Below are positions 35,401 to 45,017 of a DNA stretch of 64,000 nt, in pieces (the first letter of the stretch is position 1; each line of letters begins with the position of its first letter). The position numbers and the translations under genes are program-made. The stretch comes from Lysinibacillus irui. Its GTDB lineage: Bacteria; Bacillota; Bacilli; Bacillales_A; Planococcaceae. The stretch is taken from the NCBI RefSeq assembly GCF_028877475.1, contig NZ_CP113527.1, forward strand, positions 3,775,501 through 3,839,500. The letters run 5' to 3'. The notes under the pieces were generated by a model that was given only the letters and a program-made list of their open reading frames with translations, did no database searches and was not told where the DNA came from.

Positions 35401-36897
35401 TTAAATCGTCGTTTCTTTTGGTCGTAATGTATGCTTTAATACCTTACCAGAGGCATTCCGCGGTAGCTCAGCTAAAAATTCGATCTCATAGGGGACTTTA
35501 TATTTGGCAAGTCTAGTCTGACAATAGAAGAGTATCGAATTTTCATCAAGGGATTTGTCTTCTTTTAAAACAACAAATGCTTTTGGCACCTCACCATACA
35601 CTTCATGTGGTAAGCCAACCACTGCTGCTTCTAAAACTTCTGGCATTTGATATAAAACTTCCTCCACTTCGATTGGGTAAATATTTTCCCCTCCTCGAAT
35701 GATCATATCCTTTTTCCGATCTACTATATACAAATAGCCTTCATCGTCAAACCGTCCTAAATCACCTGAGTAAAGCCACCCATCTCTAATTGTTCTAGCT
35801 GTTTCTTCTGGATTGCGCAAATATCCCTTCATAACCTGTGGCCCTTTTACACAAATTTCCCCTACCTCACCAGCTGGTACTGACTTACCTTCACTATCAA
35901 CTACACAGACCTCTGTATGCGCTAATGGCTTACCAACGGAGCCGATTTTCGTTAAAGCATCCATATCAAGTAAGGATGTGGCCGCAGGTGAATTTTCTGT
36001 TTGACCGTATAGATTTTGAACTTTTACATTTGGAAATGCCTCTTTTACTTGTTTTACAAGCTCATAAGGCATTGGAGCTGCCCCGTAACATAATAAACGT
36101 AAATGGTTTAAGCTATGTTCCTTAAATCCAGGCGTATTTAAAATGATCGTGTACATGGATGGAACTCCGAAGAAAATCGTCGCTTCTGTTGCTGCAATTT
36201 GCGCTAATGTTTTAGTTGGTGAAAATACTTCTTCAATAACAACGGTTCCCCCTTGATAAAACATCGGCATAGCAAAAACATGCAGGCCAGCACAATGAAA
36301 TAAAGGTGTGCAAATAAACATCTTATCCTTGCTCGACATGTTCATAGAAGCAGACCAAATTTCTGCTGTAGCCGCAATATTATGATGGGTGAGCATGACA
36401 CCTTTTGGTTTACCAGTTGTACCAGAGGTGTACATAACAACGGCTGTATCATCCGCCACCAATGGAACGATCGTTCTTTCACGATCCTGTTGTTCAATCC
36501 TATTATTCATTTCCTGAAGTTCAATAGCATGTTGGAACGAATAGGAAACATCCTTCAATGTTTCTGCTAATCTTTCATCATAGATTAGTCCCTTTGCCTG
36601 TGAGTGATAAAAAATATAATCAACCTCTGGTGCCGCTAATTTAGTGTTAATGGGCATCACGATAAAGCCTGCTAATTGAACACCTAAATAAGCGATTAAA
36701 AACAAATCCGAATTAAGCGTATATAATGCAATTACATCCTCTTTTTCATAACCTTGCTCCTGTAAGTAAGCAGCAAATCGATCAACACGTTGATAAAGTT
36801 CACGATAACTTAGCTTTTTTCCATCATACAAGGTTGCTATCGTATTTGGTTGCTGTACAGCATAGTTTTCAAGAATATCTGTCATACACGTCGTCAT
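35401..36897 (-). CDS. AMP-dependent acyl-CoA synthetase
   Basis: A 498-residue ANL superfamily ligase that activates an acid to an acyl-adenylate and then the CoA thioester. Motifs present are MYTSGTTGKPKGVMLTH (A3), YGQTENSP (A5), YSGDLGRFDDEGY (A7), RKKDMIIRGGENIYP (A8 hinge) and the C-terminal Lys in PRNASGKVLK (A10). Looks like the YhfT/YhfL medium- or long-chain type; the chain specificity is unknown. The ATG follows GGAGG by eight bases. Confidence 0.88.
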   Translation of the reverse strand: MTTCMTDILENYAVQQPNTIATLYDGKKLSYRELYQRVDRFAAYLQEQGYEKEDVIALYTLNSDLFLIAYLGVQLAGFIVMPINTKLAAPEVDYIFYHSQAKGLIYDERLAETLKDVSYSFQHAIELQEMNNRIEQQDRERTIVPLVADDTAVVMYTSGTTGKPKGVMLTHHNIAATAEIWSASMNMSSKDKMFICTPLFHCAGLHVFAMPMFYQGGTVVIEEVFSPTKTLAQIAATEATIFFGVPSMYTIILNTPGFKEHSLNHLRLLCYGAAPMPYELVKQVKEAFPNVKVQNLYGQTENSPAATSLLDMDALTKIGSVGKPLAHTEVCVVDSEGKSVPAGEVGEICVKGPQVMKGYLRNPEETARTIRDGWLYSGDLGRFDDEGYLYIVDRKKDMIIRGGENIYPIEVEEVLYQMPEVLEAAVVGLPHEVYGEVPKAFVVLKEDKSLDENSILFYCQTRLAKYKVPYEIEFLAELPRNASGKVLKHTLRPKETTI

Positions 36898-37276
36898 TTT
36901 AAGCCCTCCAAAAGTTCATTTTTTAATCCGAGATAGAGTAAATTAATTCGTCTCAACATTCATGCATCCAGAATTCTTCAATCCGTCCCATACATTTGAG
37001 TAGAACCTTTGGGATAACATGATGTCCCTACACTTTCATTGCCATATACACGTTTAACAGGTCTTCCCTATTTACATGGAATACCGCTAAATTAACACCA
37101 GTACACAAAATCAATAAAATTCAGAAAATTATGATTATATTTTAACAAGCAATGAATTTCTTGGCAATTTTCCTCACGTTCAAATTAAAGAAATATTCTT
37201 AGACGTTTTACTTTTCTAGTAATTTCTAATAGGTGTATGATGTTTGTACGATTATTAAAGGAAAGGCCGGATTTAC
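36898..37276. other. 379-bp divergent intergenic region
   Basis: This separates the acyl-CoA synthetase (minus) from the phosphoesterase (plus) and must hold both promoters. It is AT-rich. No riboswitch, hairpin with T-run or small ORF with a ribosome-binding site was found. Confidence 0.5.
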
Positions 37277-37879
37277 ATGCTTTATGCACTTTTAGGAGAT
37301 TTACATTCTAATATAGAAGATACTAAAGCTGTTCTTGCTCATATACAACAAACAGCAGAGGAAGCAACCATCATTGGGTTAGGTGATTTATATGAATGCA
37401 CTGTTAGTAAGAAAAAGGCGCAAACTATGTCTGGCTTGTCGTTGGAAAAGGCAGCCATAGTAGAAAATGAATTTGAAGAACTACTAACCTTCCCGTCTAT
37501 ACGAGGCAATCAAGAAGAACGCATTACTCAAGTTACAGGCATCCAACGTTTTAAAGCTTTACCTGAGTCAATGGAGATTGATGGTGCGATACTTATGCAC
37601 GGACATCAATTTAAGTGGAACGTCAACTGGCAACCTACATTTCCTCCTTTTCATCAACCATTGTTATTCTTTGGTCATAGCCATGAATCGGGACTCTATC
37701 ATCAGCAAAAAAAATTACCTATCCGTATTCGTTACGGCCAACCGATTGCAATACAAGAGAAACAATATGGGGTTAACGTAGGTTCAGTTATTGACCACCG
37801 TGAATGGTGTCTCTATGATAGTAAAAAACGGACAGTGACATTTATGTGTGTCCCCCCTACTATAAACGTAACTGAATAG
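37277..37879 (+). CDS. Calcineurin-like metallophosphoesterase
   Basis: A 200-residue YfcE/PrpA-like phosphoesterase. The sequence GDLHSN (residue 8), GDLYEC, GNQE, MHGHQFKWN and GHSHES covers the metal-binding motifs. Substrate unknown; candidates are phosphodiesters or phosphoproteins. The ATG follows AAAGGAAAGG. Ends at a terminator shared with the convergent chemoreceptor gene. Confidence 0.85.
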   Translation: MLYALLGDLHSNIEDTKAVLAHIQQTAEEATIIGLGDLYECTVSKKKAQTMSGLSLEKAAIVENEFEELLTFPSIRGNQEERITQVTGIQRFKALPESMEIDGAILMHGHQFKWNVNWQPTFPPFHQPLLFFGHSHESGLYHQQKKLPIRIRYGQPIAIQEKQYGVNVGSVIDHREWCLYDSKKRTVTFMCVPPTINVTE

Positions 37880-37887
37880 CAAACATA

Positions 37888-37925
37888 AAGAGCAAGCTAG
37901 TTTTAACTAGCCTGCTCAAATTTTT
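37888..37925. terminator. Bidirectional terminator
   Basis: The imperfect stem GAGCAaGCTAGTT/AACTAGCctGCTC is followed by AAATTTTT. Confidence 0.7.
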
Positions 37926-39675
37926 AGTGTATATATTGTTTTTTACTGTTTAGTAAAATTTCCTTTAACGCCTGTAGTTTTTCTATGACAACAGAAGATT
38001 CTTCCGTAATTTCCTCCAGGTATTTCTCAGCCTCCACTTTATTACCTGTATTATATTCACGGACTGCTTTTTTAGCTATATCATGTATATGAATAAACGG
38101 TTGTTCAAGCTCTATATAGGCCCGCTCATCACCTAACAACTTTTTGCCTGTGCCATAATACCATTCGCCAAGGCGCGATTCCTCCGGTGAACCTACGTCC
38201 TGTTCAGTCATCGCTTCAAAGCCCAGCAGTAAATTATAAATCTTCCAACGCCATAATAAATGGTCTGTAATCGCTAATTGAATAATATCCTCTTGGCTAA
38301 TAATAAAGTTTTTAGAAATCGTTGTTGATCGGTATCCATCAATCATTTTACTTAGCTTATAAATGGCAGAACCCATATCAAAAACAATTACCTTACTTTT
38401 TTGCATACTCTCTGTGATTGTATGATTACGTTCAGAAATAATTGTAGCGGATTGTGCTTGTACCTTGGTTGTAGTCGCTATTTCCTCAAAACGAGCTCCT
38501 TGCTGCTGTAAATTTCTGTTTATTTCTCCAAGGGTTTGTGAAACATGTAAGGTATCCGTAACACCTTGATGTAAATCTTGTGAAAATTGTGTTGTTAAAA
38601 AACTAATATTTTGCGTAATTTGAAGTAATTCCTGGATATCTGTATGTATCGATTTAACAGATGTATTTGTATCATCTGCAAGTTTTCGCACTTCCTCTGC
38701 AACAACCGCAAAGCCTTTCCCTGCTTCACCGGCACGAGCCGCCTCAATTGATGCATTTAATGCCAACAGATTAGTTTGATCTGCAATTTTCTTAATTAAT
38801 TCCATTAGTTTTGCGACGCTATTTACACGATCCACTAAACGTTTGATATCCTCCTGCATGGATTTATGCCCCTCATCGGTCGTTTGCAAAATGGATGAAA
38901 TTTGTTGTAAAGATTCCAAATCCTCATTTAATTTTTTAAACGCCTGCTTTGTTTGCTCGGAAATATCACCAACAGATGTGGCGATTTCTTCAATACTTTC
39001 ATCTAACTCATGCATCAATTGGTCTGCCGCAATAATCTCCTGATGTTGAATATCTTGAAATTCAATCAATTCCTTTATTGTATCTAACTGTGTATTATAA
39101 GTAATGATTTCGCCTAAACCGTTAACTACAGACCCTGCTTGAATTTCAATATAGGTCTCCAAAATAATTTGCTGGTCAATCGTTACTAAGCTATCATAAG
39201 ACAATAAAACATCAAGCATTTTTTCTTGATCTCGTGATAGTTCTTTTACAATAAGCGGAATAATTAATTGATTGATCAACGTATAGGCTGAAATCATCCA
39301 ATTCGGGAGTACACCAATGCGAGCATGAATGTAGGCGATTTTACGTCGTTTAAATACATAATCTAAATCTAACTCATCGTCAAATAAGCTAATAAAATGT
39401 GAATCAAATAAGCCTTTCAAACGCTCTACTGATGAATGCGTATTGATGACCTGGTTAAACTCTGGAATTTCCAGTAGACGATCATAAAAATTATCCAGTA
39501 TATGCTGACGATTGTTCTCATACATTTTACGTAAAAAACCTACAGACTCCCTTCTTATTCTAGACAAAGCAAGAAAATCTAGTTTTTCTTTAAAACGTTC
39601 ATTGGCCTCAATGTCTGAGTTTTTTGTTGCTGAGAAATAATCATAGTTTTGACTAATCTTCTTCCTTTTGAACAT
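37924..39675 (-). CDS. Globin-coupled chemoreceptor with CZB-like domain (HemAT-type)
   Basis: A soluble methyl-accepting protein of 583 residues. The N-terminal protoglobin domain (about 20–185) keeps the proximal haem histidine in [14 protein letters not shown] (His117), as in HemAT oxygen sensors. The MCP signalling hairpin centres on [32 protein letters not shown] (shown in parts; near 300–330). A C-terminal CZB-like zinc domain starts at [15 protein letters not shown]. Its zinc site looks damaged: Ser500 replaces the usual Cys before LGEW, and Phe527 replaces the first His of the last HxxxH. The ATG at 39675 follows AAAAGGAG. It has no transmembrane segments. Confidence 0.88.
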   Translation of the reverse strand: MFKRKKISQNYDYFSATKNSDIEANERFKEKLDFLALSRIRRESVGFLRKMYENNRQHILDNFYDRLLEIPEFNQVINTHSSVERLKGLFDSHFISLFDDELDLDYVFKRRKIAYIHARIGVLPNWMISAYTLINQLIIPLIVKELSRDQEKMLDVLLSYDSLVTIDQQIILETYIEIQAGSVVNGLGEIITYNTQLDTIKELIEFQDIQHQEIIAADQLMHELDESIEEIATSVGDISEQTKQAFKKLNEDLESLQQISSILQTTDEGHKSMQEDIKRLVDRVNSVAKLMELIKKIADQTNLLALNASIEAARAGEAGKGFAVVAEEVRKLADDTNTSVKSIHTDIQELLQITQNISFLTTQFSQDLHQGVTDTLHVSQTLGEINRNLQQQGARFEEIATTTKVQAQSATIISERNHTITESMQKSKVIVFDMGSAIYKLSKMIDGYRSTTISKNFIISQEDIIQLAITDHLLWRWKIYNLLLGFEAMTEQDVGSPEESRLGEWYYGTGKKLLGDERAYIELEQPFIHIHDIAKKAVREYNTGNKVEAEKYLEEITEESSVVIEKLQALKEILLNSKKQYIH

Positions 39676-39896
39676 AGTTCCCACTCCTTTTCGAATCTAA
39701 AGTAAATATAAATTCCCAGTGTTTTAAAACGAATTATAGATCTTTCCTCATTACCTTCAACAAAATAAAACATATATATTTTACCAACAATAAAAAAACA
39801 AAAGTAGATTCTCCAAAAATTCTTTACACTTTCTTATTTTTTTGTCCACCTTATTGACAATTTCTCATTTTCTAGATAAACACTATTTTTACGCAG

Positions 39897-39936
39897 AAAA
39901 AACGCTAAAATCATCATTTGACTTTAGCGTTTTTTA
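39897..39936. terminator. Terminator after the DUF305 gene
   Basis: AAAAAACGCTAAA (39897–39909) pairs with TTTAGCGTTTTTT (39923–39935). Confidence 0.85.
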
Positions 39937-39958
39937 CCGTATAAGATTAAAATTTGAC

Positions 39959-40543
39959 CTAGCACTCGCAATCGCAATTTTGTAAGCTATCCAGTAACTT
40001 TTCCATCTCCTCTAGTTGCTCACAAAGCGTTTGAATCATGCACTTTAGAATTGGAATTAATTCTTGGCAAATACAGAATCTAAGGACATTTTGTGCTAGT
40101 CTTATACCTCCCTGATGATGGACAATCATTTCCCTTAAATAGTTAATGTTAATACTATTGGATACTGGTGGTGCACACATGCAATTAAACATTGCTTCCG
40201 TGATTTCTTTGTAAGCACACATATACTCGTATAATTCGTACTCTGAATTTTGTACGACACAACATCGATTTTGTATCGCTTCAAGACTTTCAAGCATTTC
40301 TGTATGTGTTCGAATGATTTCTAATGCGAGATCCTGTACAGGAATATTTGTTGTGTAGCGTAAAACATTTTCTGACATTTGGATTGCCGCTACTTGATGA
40401 GGAATGATTTGCTTAATAAAATTTTCTGAAATACTACAAGTAATGGTTACATAGGTCATACCCTGCATCATTTTTTTGAGGATTCGTTGATATTCCTCTA
40501 AATATGCCTTTGTTACATTACTAAGTTCAATTGGTTTAACCAT
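39959..40543 (-). CDS. Cys-rich DUF305-like protein with internal repeat
   Basis: 194 residues, helical, with many cysteines (C-terminal CDCEC). Two similar helices appear: IPHQVAAIQMSENVLRY (about 50) and VHHQGGIRLAQNVLRF (about 140). This resembles the HH-A-MA helices of DUF305 and suggests a duplicated ferritin-like unit. No signal peptide was seen. The ATG at 40543 follows AAAGGAG. Might be a spore-coat or metal-handling protein, purely from composition and neighbours. Confidence 0.65.
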   Translation of the reverse strand: MVKPIELSNVTKAYLEEYQRILKKMMQGMTYVTITCSISENFIKQIIPHQVAAIQMSENVLRYTTNIPVQDLALEIIRTHTEMLESLEAIQNRCCVVQNSEYELYEYMCAYKEITEAMFNCMCAPPVSNSININYLREMIVHHQGGIRLAQNVLRFCICQELIPILKCMIQTLCEQLEEMEKLLDSLQNCDCEC

Positions 40544-40637
40544 TAGACACACTCCTTTCAGGGTAATGTATGCCCGCTAGGTTGTTGTGCGATAGACAAT
40601 TGTACCAATTACTTAATAATTACGGATGCATCATTTC

Positions 40638-40829
40638 TCAATGCTTGTATTTTTCTTTATATGTATCTAAGCATGTTTGACAAATACATTTATCTGACTC
40701 TTTCTGTGCAACTTTTAAAACTTTCTCTGGAAAGTTGACTGTCATACACCAGCATTCTTTTTCACCTTTTACTAGACCACAATGGTTTTTCCCCCCACAT
40801 AATGGACAACTCTCTTCTCCTATTAACAA
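40638..40829 (-). CDS. Cysteine-rich CWC family protein
   Basis: A 63-residue protein with CPLCGGKNHCG, ECWCM and CICQTCL, a set of seven or eight cysteines likely to bind zinc, typical of the CWC family (PF14375). The TTG at 40829 lies eight bases after GGAGG and is preferred over upstream codons. Function unknown. Confidence 0.75.
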   Translation of the reverse strand: MLIGEESCPLCGGKNHCGLVKGEKECWCMTVNFPEKVLKVAQKESDKCICQTCLDTYKEKYKH

Positions 40830-40909
40830 GATGCTCACCTCCCTTACTTTACTCACCATTGTAAAGTAAAAAAGGAAGAGCACTCAATACCTTACTCCTC
40901 CCCATACAT

Positions 40910-41107
40910 TTATTGCTGATTCTTGTGTATTTCTTGTCTTACTTCTTCAAAATCTGTATCACTATAGATAGCCGTCCCATGTCCTCCGGTTTTAGCCAAT
41001 AGCGCCTTTACGTCATTATAGGATAATCCTGCCTCTGCGTTTTTTTGCTTCACTTCATTAATATTTGTACCCGCAGAGGTAAATTGGACTTCTTTTTCAT
41101 CATGCAT
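40910..41107 (-). CDS. Gamma-type SASP-like small protein
   Basis: 65 residues with two SASP-gamma-like units: AGTNINEVKQKNAEAG near residue 12 and SDTDFEEVRQEIHKNQ near 50. These resemble the TNAQQVRKQN repeats of SspE. The middle (YNDVKALLAKTGGHGTAIY) is atypical. It is probably a spore-core storage protein or relative. The ATG follows AGGAGG by nine bases. Confidence 0.6.
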   Translation of the reverse strand: MHDEKEVQFTSAGTNINEVKQKNAEAGLSYNDVKALLAKTGGHGTAIYSDTDFEEVRQEIHKNQQ

Positions 41108-41120
41108 ATACTTCTACCTC

Positions 41121-41330
41121 CTATAATTCATCAGGCTGCATTTCAATCAATTCATCGCCTTCTCTTTCCACTCTCTTATTAAGTTCTTCAATTGGAATAG
41201 CGTCTACAGTTTGCATATCCTCATGCAAATCGAAAAGACTAATGTTATCTGATTCAACCATATCAGGCTTATCTTTACTATTTAAATTCATAAACATTTT
41301 CTTTTGATGTGGTACTTTATTCATATCCAT
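41121..41330 (-). CDS. Hypothetical acidic 69-aa protein
   Basis: Not recognised. Acidic, no membrane segment. The start has AAGGAGTG seven bases upstream, and the stop lies 14 bases before the SASP-like gene, so the two form an operon. Segment [22 protein letters not shown] looks helical. Confidence 0.6.
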   Translation of the reverse strand: MDMNKVPHQKKMFMNLNSKDKPDMVESDNISLFDLHEDMQTVDAIPIEELNKRVEREGDELIEMQPDEL

Positions 41331-41374
41331 CTTGTCACACTCCTTTACCTATAATGTGTGTAGTGCTGGATATA

Positions 41375-41608
41375 TTATGTGTTTTTCTGTTTTGTACTTT
41401 TATCAATACGATGATATTCAGATATTTGAATAACTCGTACATGCCTTGTATGCAATTCATGATAGATACCTCTACTGTCTGTAAAGGATATATATTGATC
41501 TCTTTCACTTTTAACCAATTGCTCTGCTTCTTGCTGAGATTCAATATAAATAAATCTTCTCACATAATGCATCTCATCAAAAAAATAAGTAATCTTAAAT
41601 TCCTTCAT
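41375..41608 (-). CDS. Hypothetical 77-aa protein
   Basis: Not recognised. Starts [22 protein letters not shown] with GGAG eight bases upstream. It appears as a small alpha/beta fold with a strand-helix-strand layout ([16 protein letters not shown]). Located upstream of the acidic 69-aa protein, divergent from ykuD. Confidence 0.65.
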   Translation of the reverse strand: MKEFKITYFFDEMHYVRRFIYIESQQEAEQLVKSERDQYISFTDSRGIYHELHTRHVRVIQISEYHRIDKSTKQKNT

Positions 41609-41740
41609 TCTCAATGCTCCTTGGCTATACATGGTACTCTATATTCTATCCAAAGAGCTGAAAAATTTACGTTCTTAAAATTACTTAAATCATTCAAGCA
41701 TATAGTAAAACAATTACCAATGCTTAGGAGGAAATCAAGA

Positions 41741-42235
41741 TTGAATCATACAGTCAAAGCGGGAGAAACACTGTCCCAAATTGCTCAAGATTATCGCACC
41801 TCTATCACATCAATCATTGCTGCTAATCCAGGGATTCAGCCAGATCATCTTTTAGTTGGTCAACAAATTGCTATTCCTGGCTTTCCCAATCCTGATACAA
41901 TTCCATATCGTATTGAGATATCTACCAATAATCGTTGGCTACGCTTGTATAGAGACAATATCCTTCAAAAACAATACCCTATTGCAGTGGGACGCATGTT
42001 ACATGAAACACCAGTAGGCAGTTTTATTATCATCAATAAAGCCCCAAACCCAGGTGGTCCTTTTGGAACGATGTGGATGAGCTTATCTAAAGAACACTAC
42101 GGAATTCATGGCACTAATAATCCTAGTTCCATTGGGCATGCTGTTTCACACGGATGTATTCGCTTGCATAATCGAGATGTTGAAGAGTTAGCAAGTATTG
42201 TGCCTATTGGTACGGAAGTAATAATCCATCCATAA
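41741..42235 (+). CDS. ykuD: LysM–L,D-transpeptidase YkuD
   Basis: Forms 3-3 cross-links or modifies spore peptidoglycan. 164 residues, the same length as Bacillus YkuD. The N-terminal LysM is [16 protein letters not shown] (about 2–45). The YkuD catalytic domain has [24 protein letters not shown] (in parts), with catalytic His and Cys. The TTG at 41741 follows AGGAGG; the longer upstream open frame is not genuine. No signal peptide, as in Bacillus YkuD, which is a spore protein. Confidence 0.9.
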   Translation: MNHTVKAGETLSQIAQDYRTSITSIIAANPGIQPDHLLVGQQIAIPGFPNPDTIPYRIEISTNNRWLRLYRDNILQKQYPIAVGRMLHETPVGSFIIINKAPNPGGPFGTMWMSLSKEHYGIHGTNNPSSIGHAVSHGCIRLHNRDVEELASIVPIGTEVIIHP

Positions 42236-42237
42236 TA

Positions 42238-42290
42238 AAAGGGCTATCTTTTTTTGATGAATCAAAATAAGATAGCCTTGTTTATTATTT
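42238..42290. terminator. Bidirectional terminator
   Basis: GGCTATCTT (42242–42250) and AAGATAGCC (42269–42277) pair, followed by TTGTTTATT. Confidence 0.75.
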
Positions 42291-43055
42291 TTACCCATCG
42301 CTTCTAGCTTGTGCAAGCTTTGTTAAATAGTATTGCTCTTCACGCCACATATGGTCTGCCATTGGCGCTGTAAATGTGCCTAATACCTCTGCACTTAACT
42401 CCATTTCTTCTAATTCTTTTAAAAACGTCTTAAATAAAGCCATTTCGATTTCTACATCTTGATTAAAGCGCTTTAAAGCTGGAAAATAATGCATATTTGT
42501 ACGTAAATAGCCCGTTAATTCGACTGCCTTTAAATAAAATCCTTCAAAATGCTTAGCAAATGCATGACTCTTCTGCTTTAATCGTTTCTCTACACCATCT
42601 AAATCATCATTGATGATGCCTGCGTGTCCAGAGGCGTCTAAAAGCCACACTAAATGATGATGTAGCTCGTGAAAGATTGGTGGAGCCTCACCTTTTTTCA
42701 AGTAACTCAGTACATTTTGGTATTCTTCTAATTCATTAATCATGTGATTGATAAATGTAGGCGTTAAATGGATCCCAATATCACCCGACAGTTGATGTCT
42801 AAGTAGATGAAGTTTGTATTGCTTCAATTGCTCAACATTGTCATCCACTGTTACTGAAAACGAAACAGCATTTGAATCATCGAGAGAAGGAATATAAGTA
42901 AGTAGCTGTGAGAATTGTAGGATATACTGATTAGCTCTTTGAATATCACCTTTTTCTGAAGGATAAAGTGCGTCATGAATAAATTGAGCGTGGTTTTGCA
43001 TGATTTCTAGCCAAAATCGATGTTCGAAAATGGCATGTTGCACAAAATTAGACAA
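42291..43055 (-). CDS. DUF2935 family protein
   Basis: A 254-residue helical protein with repeated metal-binding-looking histidines: EHRFWLEIMQNHAQF at the N-terminus, HELHHHLVWLLDASGH in the middle and DHMWREEQYY at the end. This is typical of DUF2935, a ferritin-like helical family in Bacillales. Function unknown. The TTG at 43055 follows GGGGG. Confidence 0.83.
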   Translation of the reverse strand: MSNFVQHAIFEHRFWLEIMQNHAQFIHDALYPSEKGDIQRANQYILQFSQLLTYIPSLDDSNAVSFSVTVDDNVEQLKQYKLHLLRHQLSGDIGIHLTPTFINHMINELEEYQNVLSYLKKGEAPPIFHELHHHLVWLLDASGHAGIINDDLDGVEKRLKQKSHAFAKHFEGFYLKAVELTGYLRTNMHYFPALKRFNQDVEIEMALFKTFLKELEEMELSAEVLGTFTAPMADHMWREEQYYLTKLAQARSDG

Positions 43056-43297
43056 TCATTTACCCCCTTTATTTTAAATTTTGAGTTTAACTTTTAAGGA
43101 ACAAAAAAATTTAAACAGAAACATGCTGTTCGTAAGGATATCTCTCCATTCTATTCATCGAGCAATTCAAATAGTAGCAATCCATATAAATAGATCGTTC
43201 ATTGTAAATATCGTATAGGATGAAATATGAAAAGCTATACTACCTATGGCTAAAGAAATTTTTAATGCATTTAGTGAAAACTATAGGAGGGAATACG

Positions 43298-44971
43298 TTG
43301 TCTACAAGTAAACAGTTATTATCCATATTCGCCCTTGGTGGCATTAACGAAATCGGAAAAAATATGTATGTAGTGCAGTATGCAGATGACATTATCATTA
43401 TTGATTGTGGGGCAAAGTTTCCAGATGAGACCTTGCTTGGTATTGATTTAATTATTCCTGATATTACTTATTTACTTGAAAATAAAGAAAAAATTAAAGC
43501 TTTAATTGTGACTCATGGACATGAGGATCATATTGGTGGAGTACCTTATCTACTAAAAAAAATAAATGTACCTGTCTATGCAACTCGATTCACTTTAGGT
43601 CTTATTGAATTAAAGTTAAAAGAACATAAACTTTTAAGAGAAACCGATTTAATTGAAATTCACGCTGACTCTTCTTTACATCTAGGACAAATAGATATTA
43701 GTTTCTTTAGAACCAATCACAGTATTCCCGATTGTTTAGGAATCGTTCTAGCCACACCCGAAGGAAATGTTGTCCATACAGGAGACTTTAAATTTGATCT
43801 AACACCTGTGAATAATCAGTTCGCCGATATTCACAAAATGGCAGAAATTGGATCGAACGGAGTGTTAGTTCTTATTTCTGAAAGTACCAATGCAGAAAGG
43901 CCAGGTTTAACGCCTTCTGAACAACTTGTCGGACATCATATCGAAGAAGCCTTTTTACACGCTGAACGTAAAGTAATTATCTCAACTTTTGCTTCCAACG
44001 TTAATCGTATCCAACAAATTGTTAATGCCGCTATTACTACGAATAGGAAGTTAGCATTATTAGGTCGCAGTATGGTGAACGTCGTTGATGTTGCAATTCA
44101 ACGCGGTTATTTAAATGTTCCAGAAGATATGCTGATTGATGCTCGCGAAGTTAAATACCTTCCACCAGAGGAGGTTGTAGTGCTATGCACAGGTAGCCAA
44201 GGTGAACCACTAGCCGCACTCGCTCGTTTAGCAAATGGCAACCATCGTGAAGTAAAAATCCTACCAGACGATACCGTTATTCTAGCGGCCTCTCCTATTC
44301 CAGGCAACGAGAAGGGTGTTTCTCGTATTGTCGACAATTTGTTTCAACTAGGTGCAAAAGTCATTTATGGATCTTCTAGTCATACTGGAATGCATGTTTC
44401 AGGTCATGGACATCAAGAAGATTTGAAGCTTATGTTAACATTCATGAAGCCTAAATTTTTTATTCCTATTCATGGTGAGTACCGTATGTTACATCAACAT
44501 CGTTTATTAGCTGAAGCCGTTGGCGTTCAAAAGGGACATACATTTATTATGAAGAACGGTGATGTCGTTGATATTGAAAATTCAAAGGCAAGACAAACAC
44601 GTAAAATTCCAGCTGGTGATACGTATGTTGACGGTATCGGAATAGGAGAAGTCGAAGGAATTGTTCTACGAGATCGCAAACAGTTATCAGAAGATGGAAT
44701 GCTTGTCATTGTTTTGACACTTAATAAAACAGATGGTGCTTTTATTTCCGAACCAGATACTATTTCACGAGGTTTTGTTTATGCAAAGGATTTCGAGGAG
44801 CTCTTAAATAAGGTCAATGTCCTTACTAAAGAAATAGTCAATGAGCTTCAAGAAGAAAATAGACAACAAATACATGTTCTACGAAGAGAAATTAAAAGGG
44901 CTGTAGGACAATATTTATTTGCACAAACGAAACGCAAGCCAATGATTTTACCGATTATTATCGAAATTTAA
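43298..44971 (+). CDS. RNase J family ribonuclease
   Basis: A metallo-beta-lactamase/beta-CASP endo- and 5'-exoribonuclease of 557 residues. THGHEDHIGG, HTGDFKFDL, the beta-CASP motifs GLTPSEQ and SGHG and PIHGEYRML, and the C-terminal QYLFAQTKRKPMILPIIIEI are visible. The catalytic metal ligands are intact, unlike RNase J2. It is not beside rpoY/ykzG, the usual place for rnjA, so it may be an additional copy. The TTG at 43298 follows AGGAGGG. Confidence 0.9.
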   Translation: MSTSKQLLSIFALGGINEIGKNMYVVQYADDIIIIDCGAKFPDETLLGIDLIIPDITYLLENKEKIKALIVTHGHEDHIGGVPYLLKKINVPVYATRFTLGLIELKLKEHKLLRETDLIEIHADSSLHLGQIDISFFRTNHSIPDCLGIVLATPEGNVVHTGDFKFDLTPVNNQFADIHKMAEIGSNGVLVLISESTNAERPGLTPSEQLVGHHIEEAFLHAERKVIISTFASNVNRIQQIVNAAITTNRKLALLGRSMVNVVDVAIQRGYLNVPEDMLIDAREVKYLPPEEVVVLCTGSQGEPLAALARLANGNHREVKILPDDTVILAASPIPGNEKGVSRIVDNLFQLGAKVIYGSSSHTGMHVSGHGHQEDLKLMLTFMKPKFFIPIHGEYRMLHQHRLLAEAVGVQKGHTFIMKNGDVVDIENSKARQTRKIPAGDTYVDGIGIGEVEGIVLRDRKQLSEDGMLVIVLTLNKTDGAFISEPDTISRGFVYAKDFEELLNKVNVLTKEIVNELQEENRQQIHVLRREIKRAVGQYLFAQTKRKPMILPIIIEI

Positions 44972-44973
44972 CA

Positions 44974-45013
44974 TGTCGGTGCAAGGATTTTTACATCCTT
45001 TTGCACCGACTTA
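44974..45013. terminator. Bidirectional terminator
   Basis: A long stem GTCGGTGCAAaGGAT / ATCCttTTGCACCGAC is followed by TTATTTTTT. Confidence 0.85.
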
Positions 45014-45017
45014 TTTT

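Noticed and set aside
41309-41740. Long N-terminal extension of the YkuD frame
   Set aside because: It runs antisense to two small genes, and the TTG at 41741 has a perfect AGGAGG and gives the normal 164-residue length.
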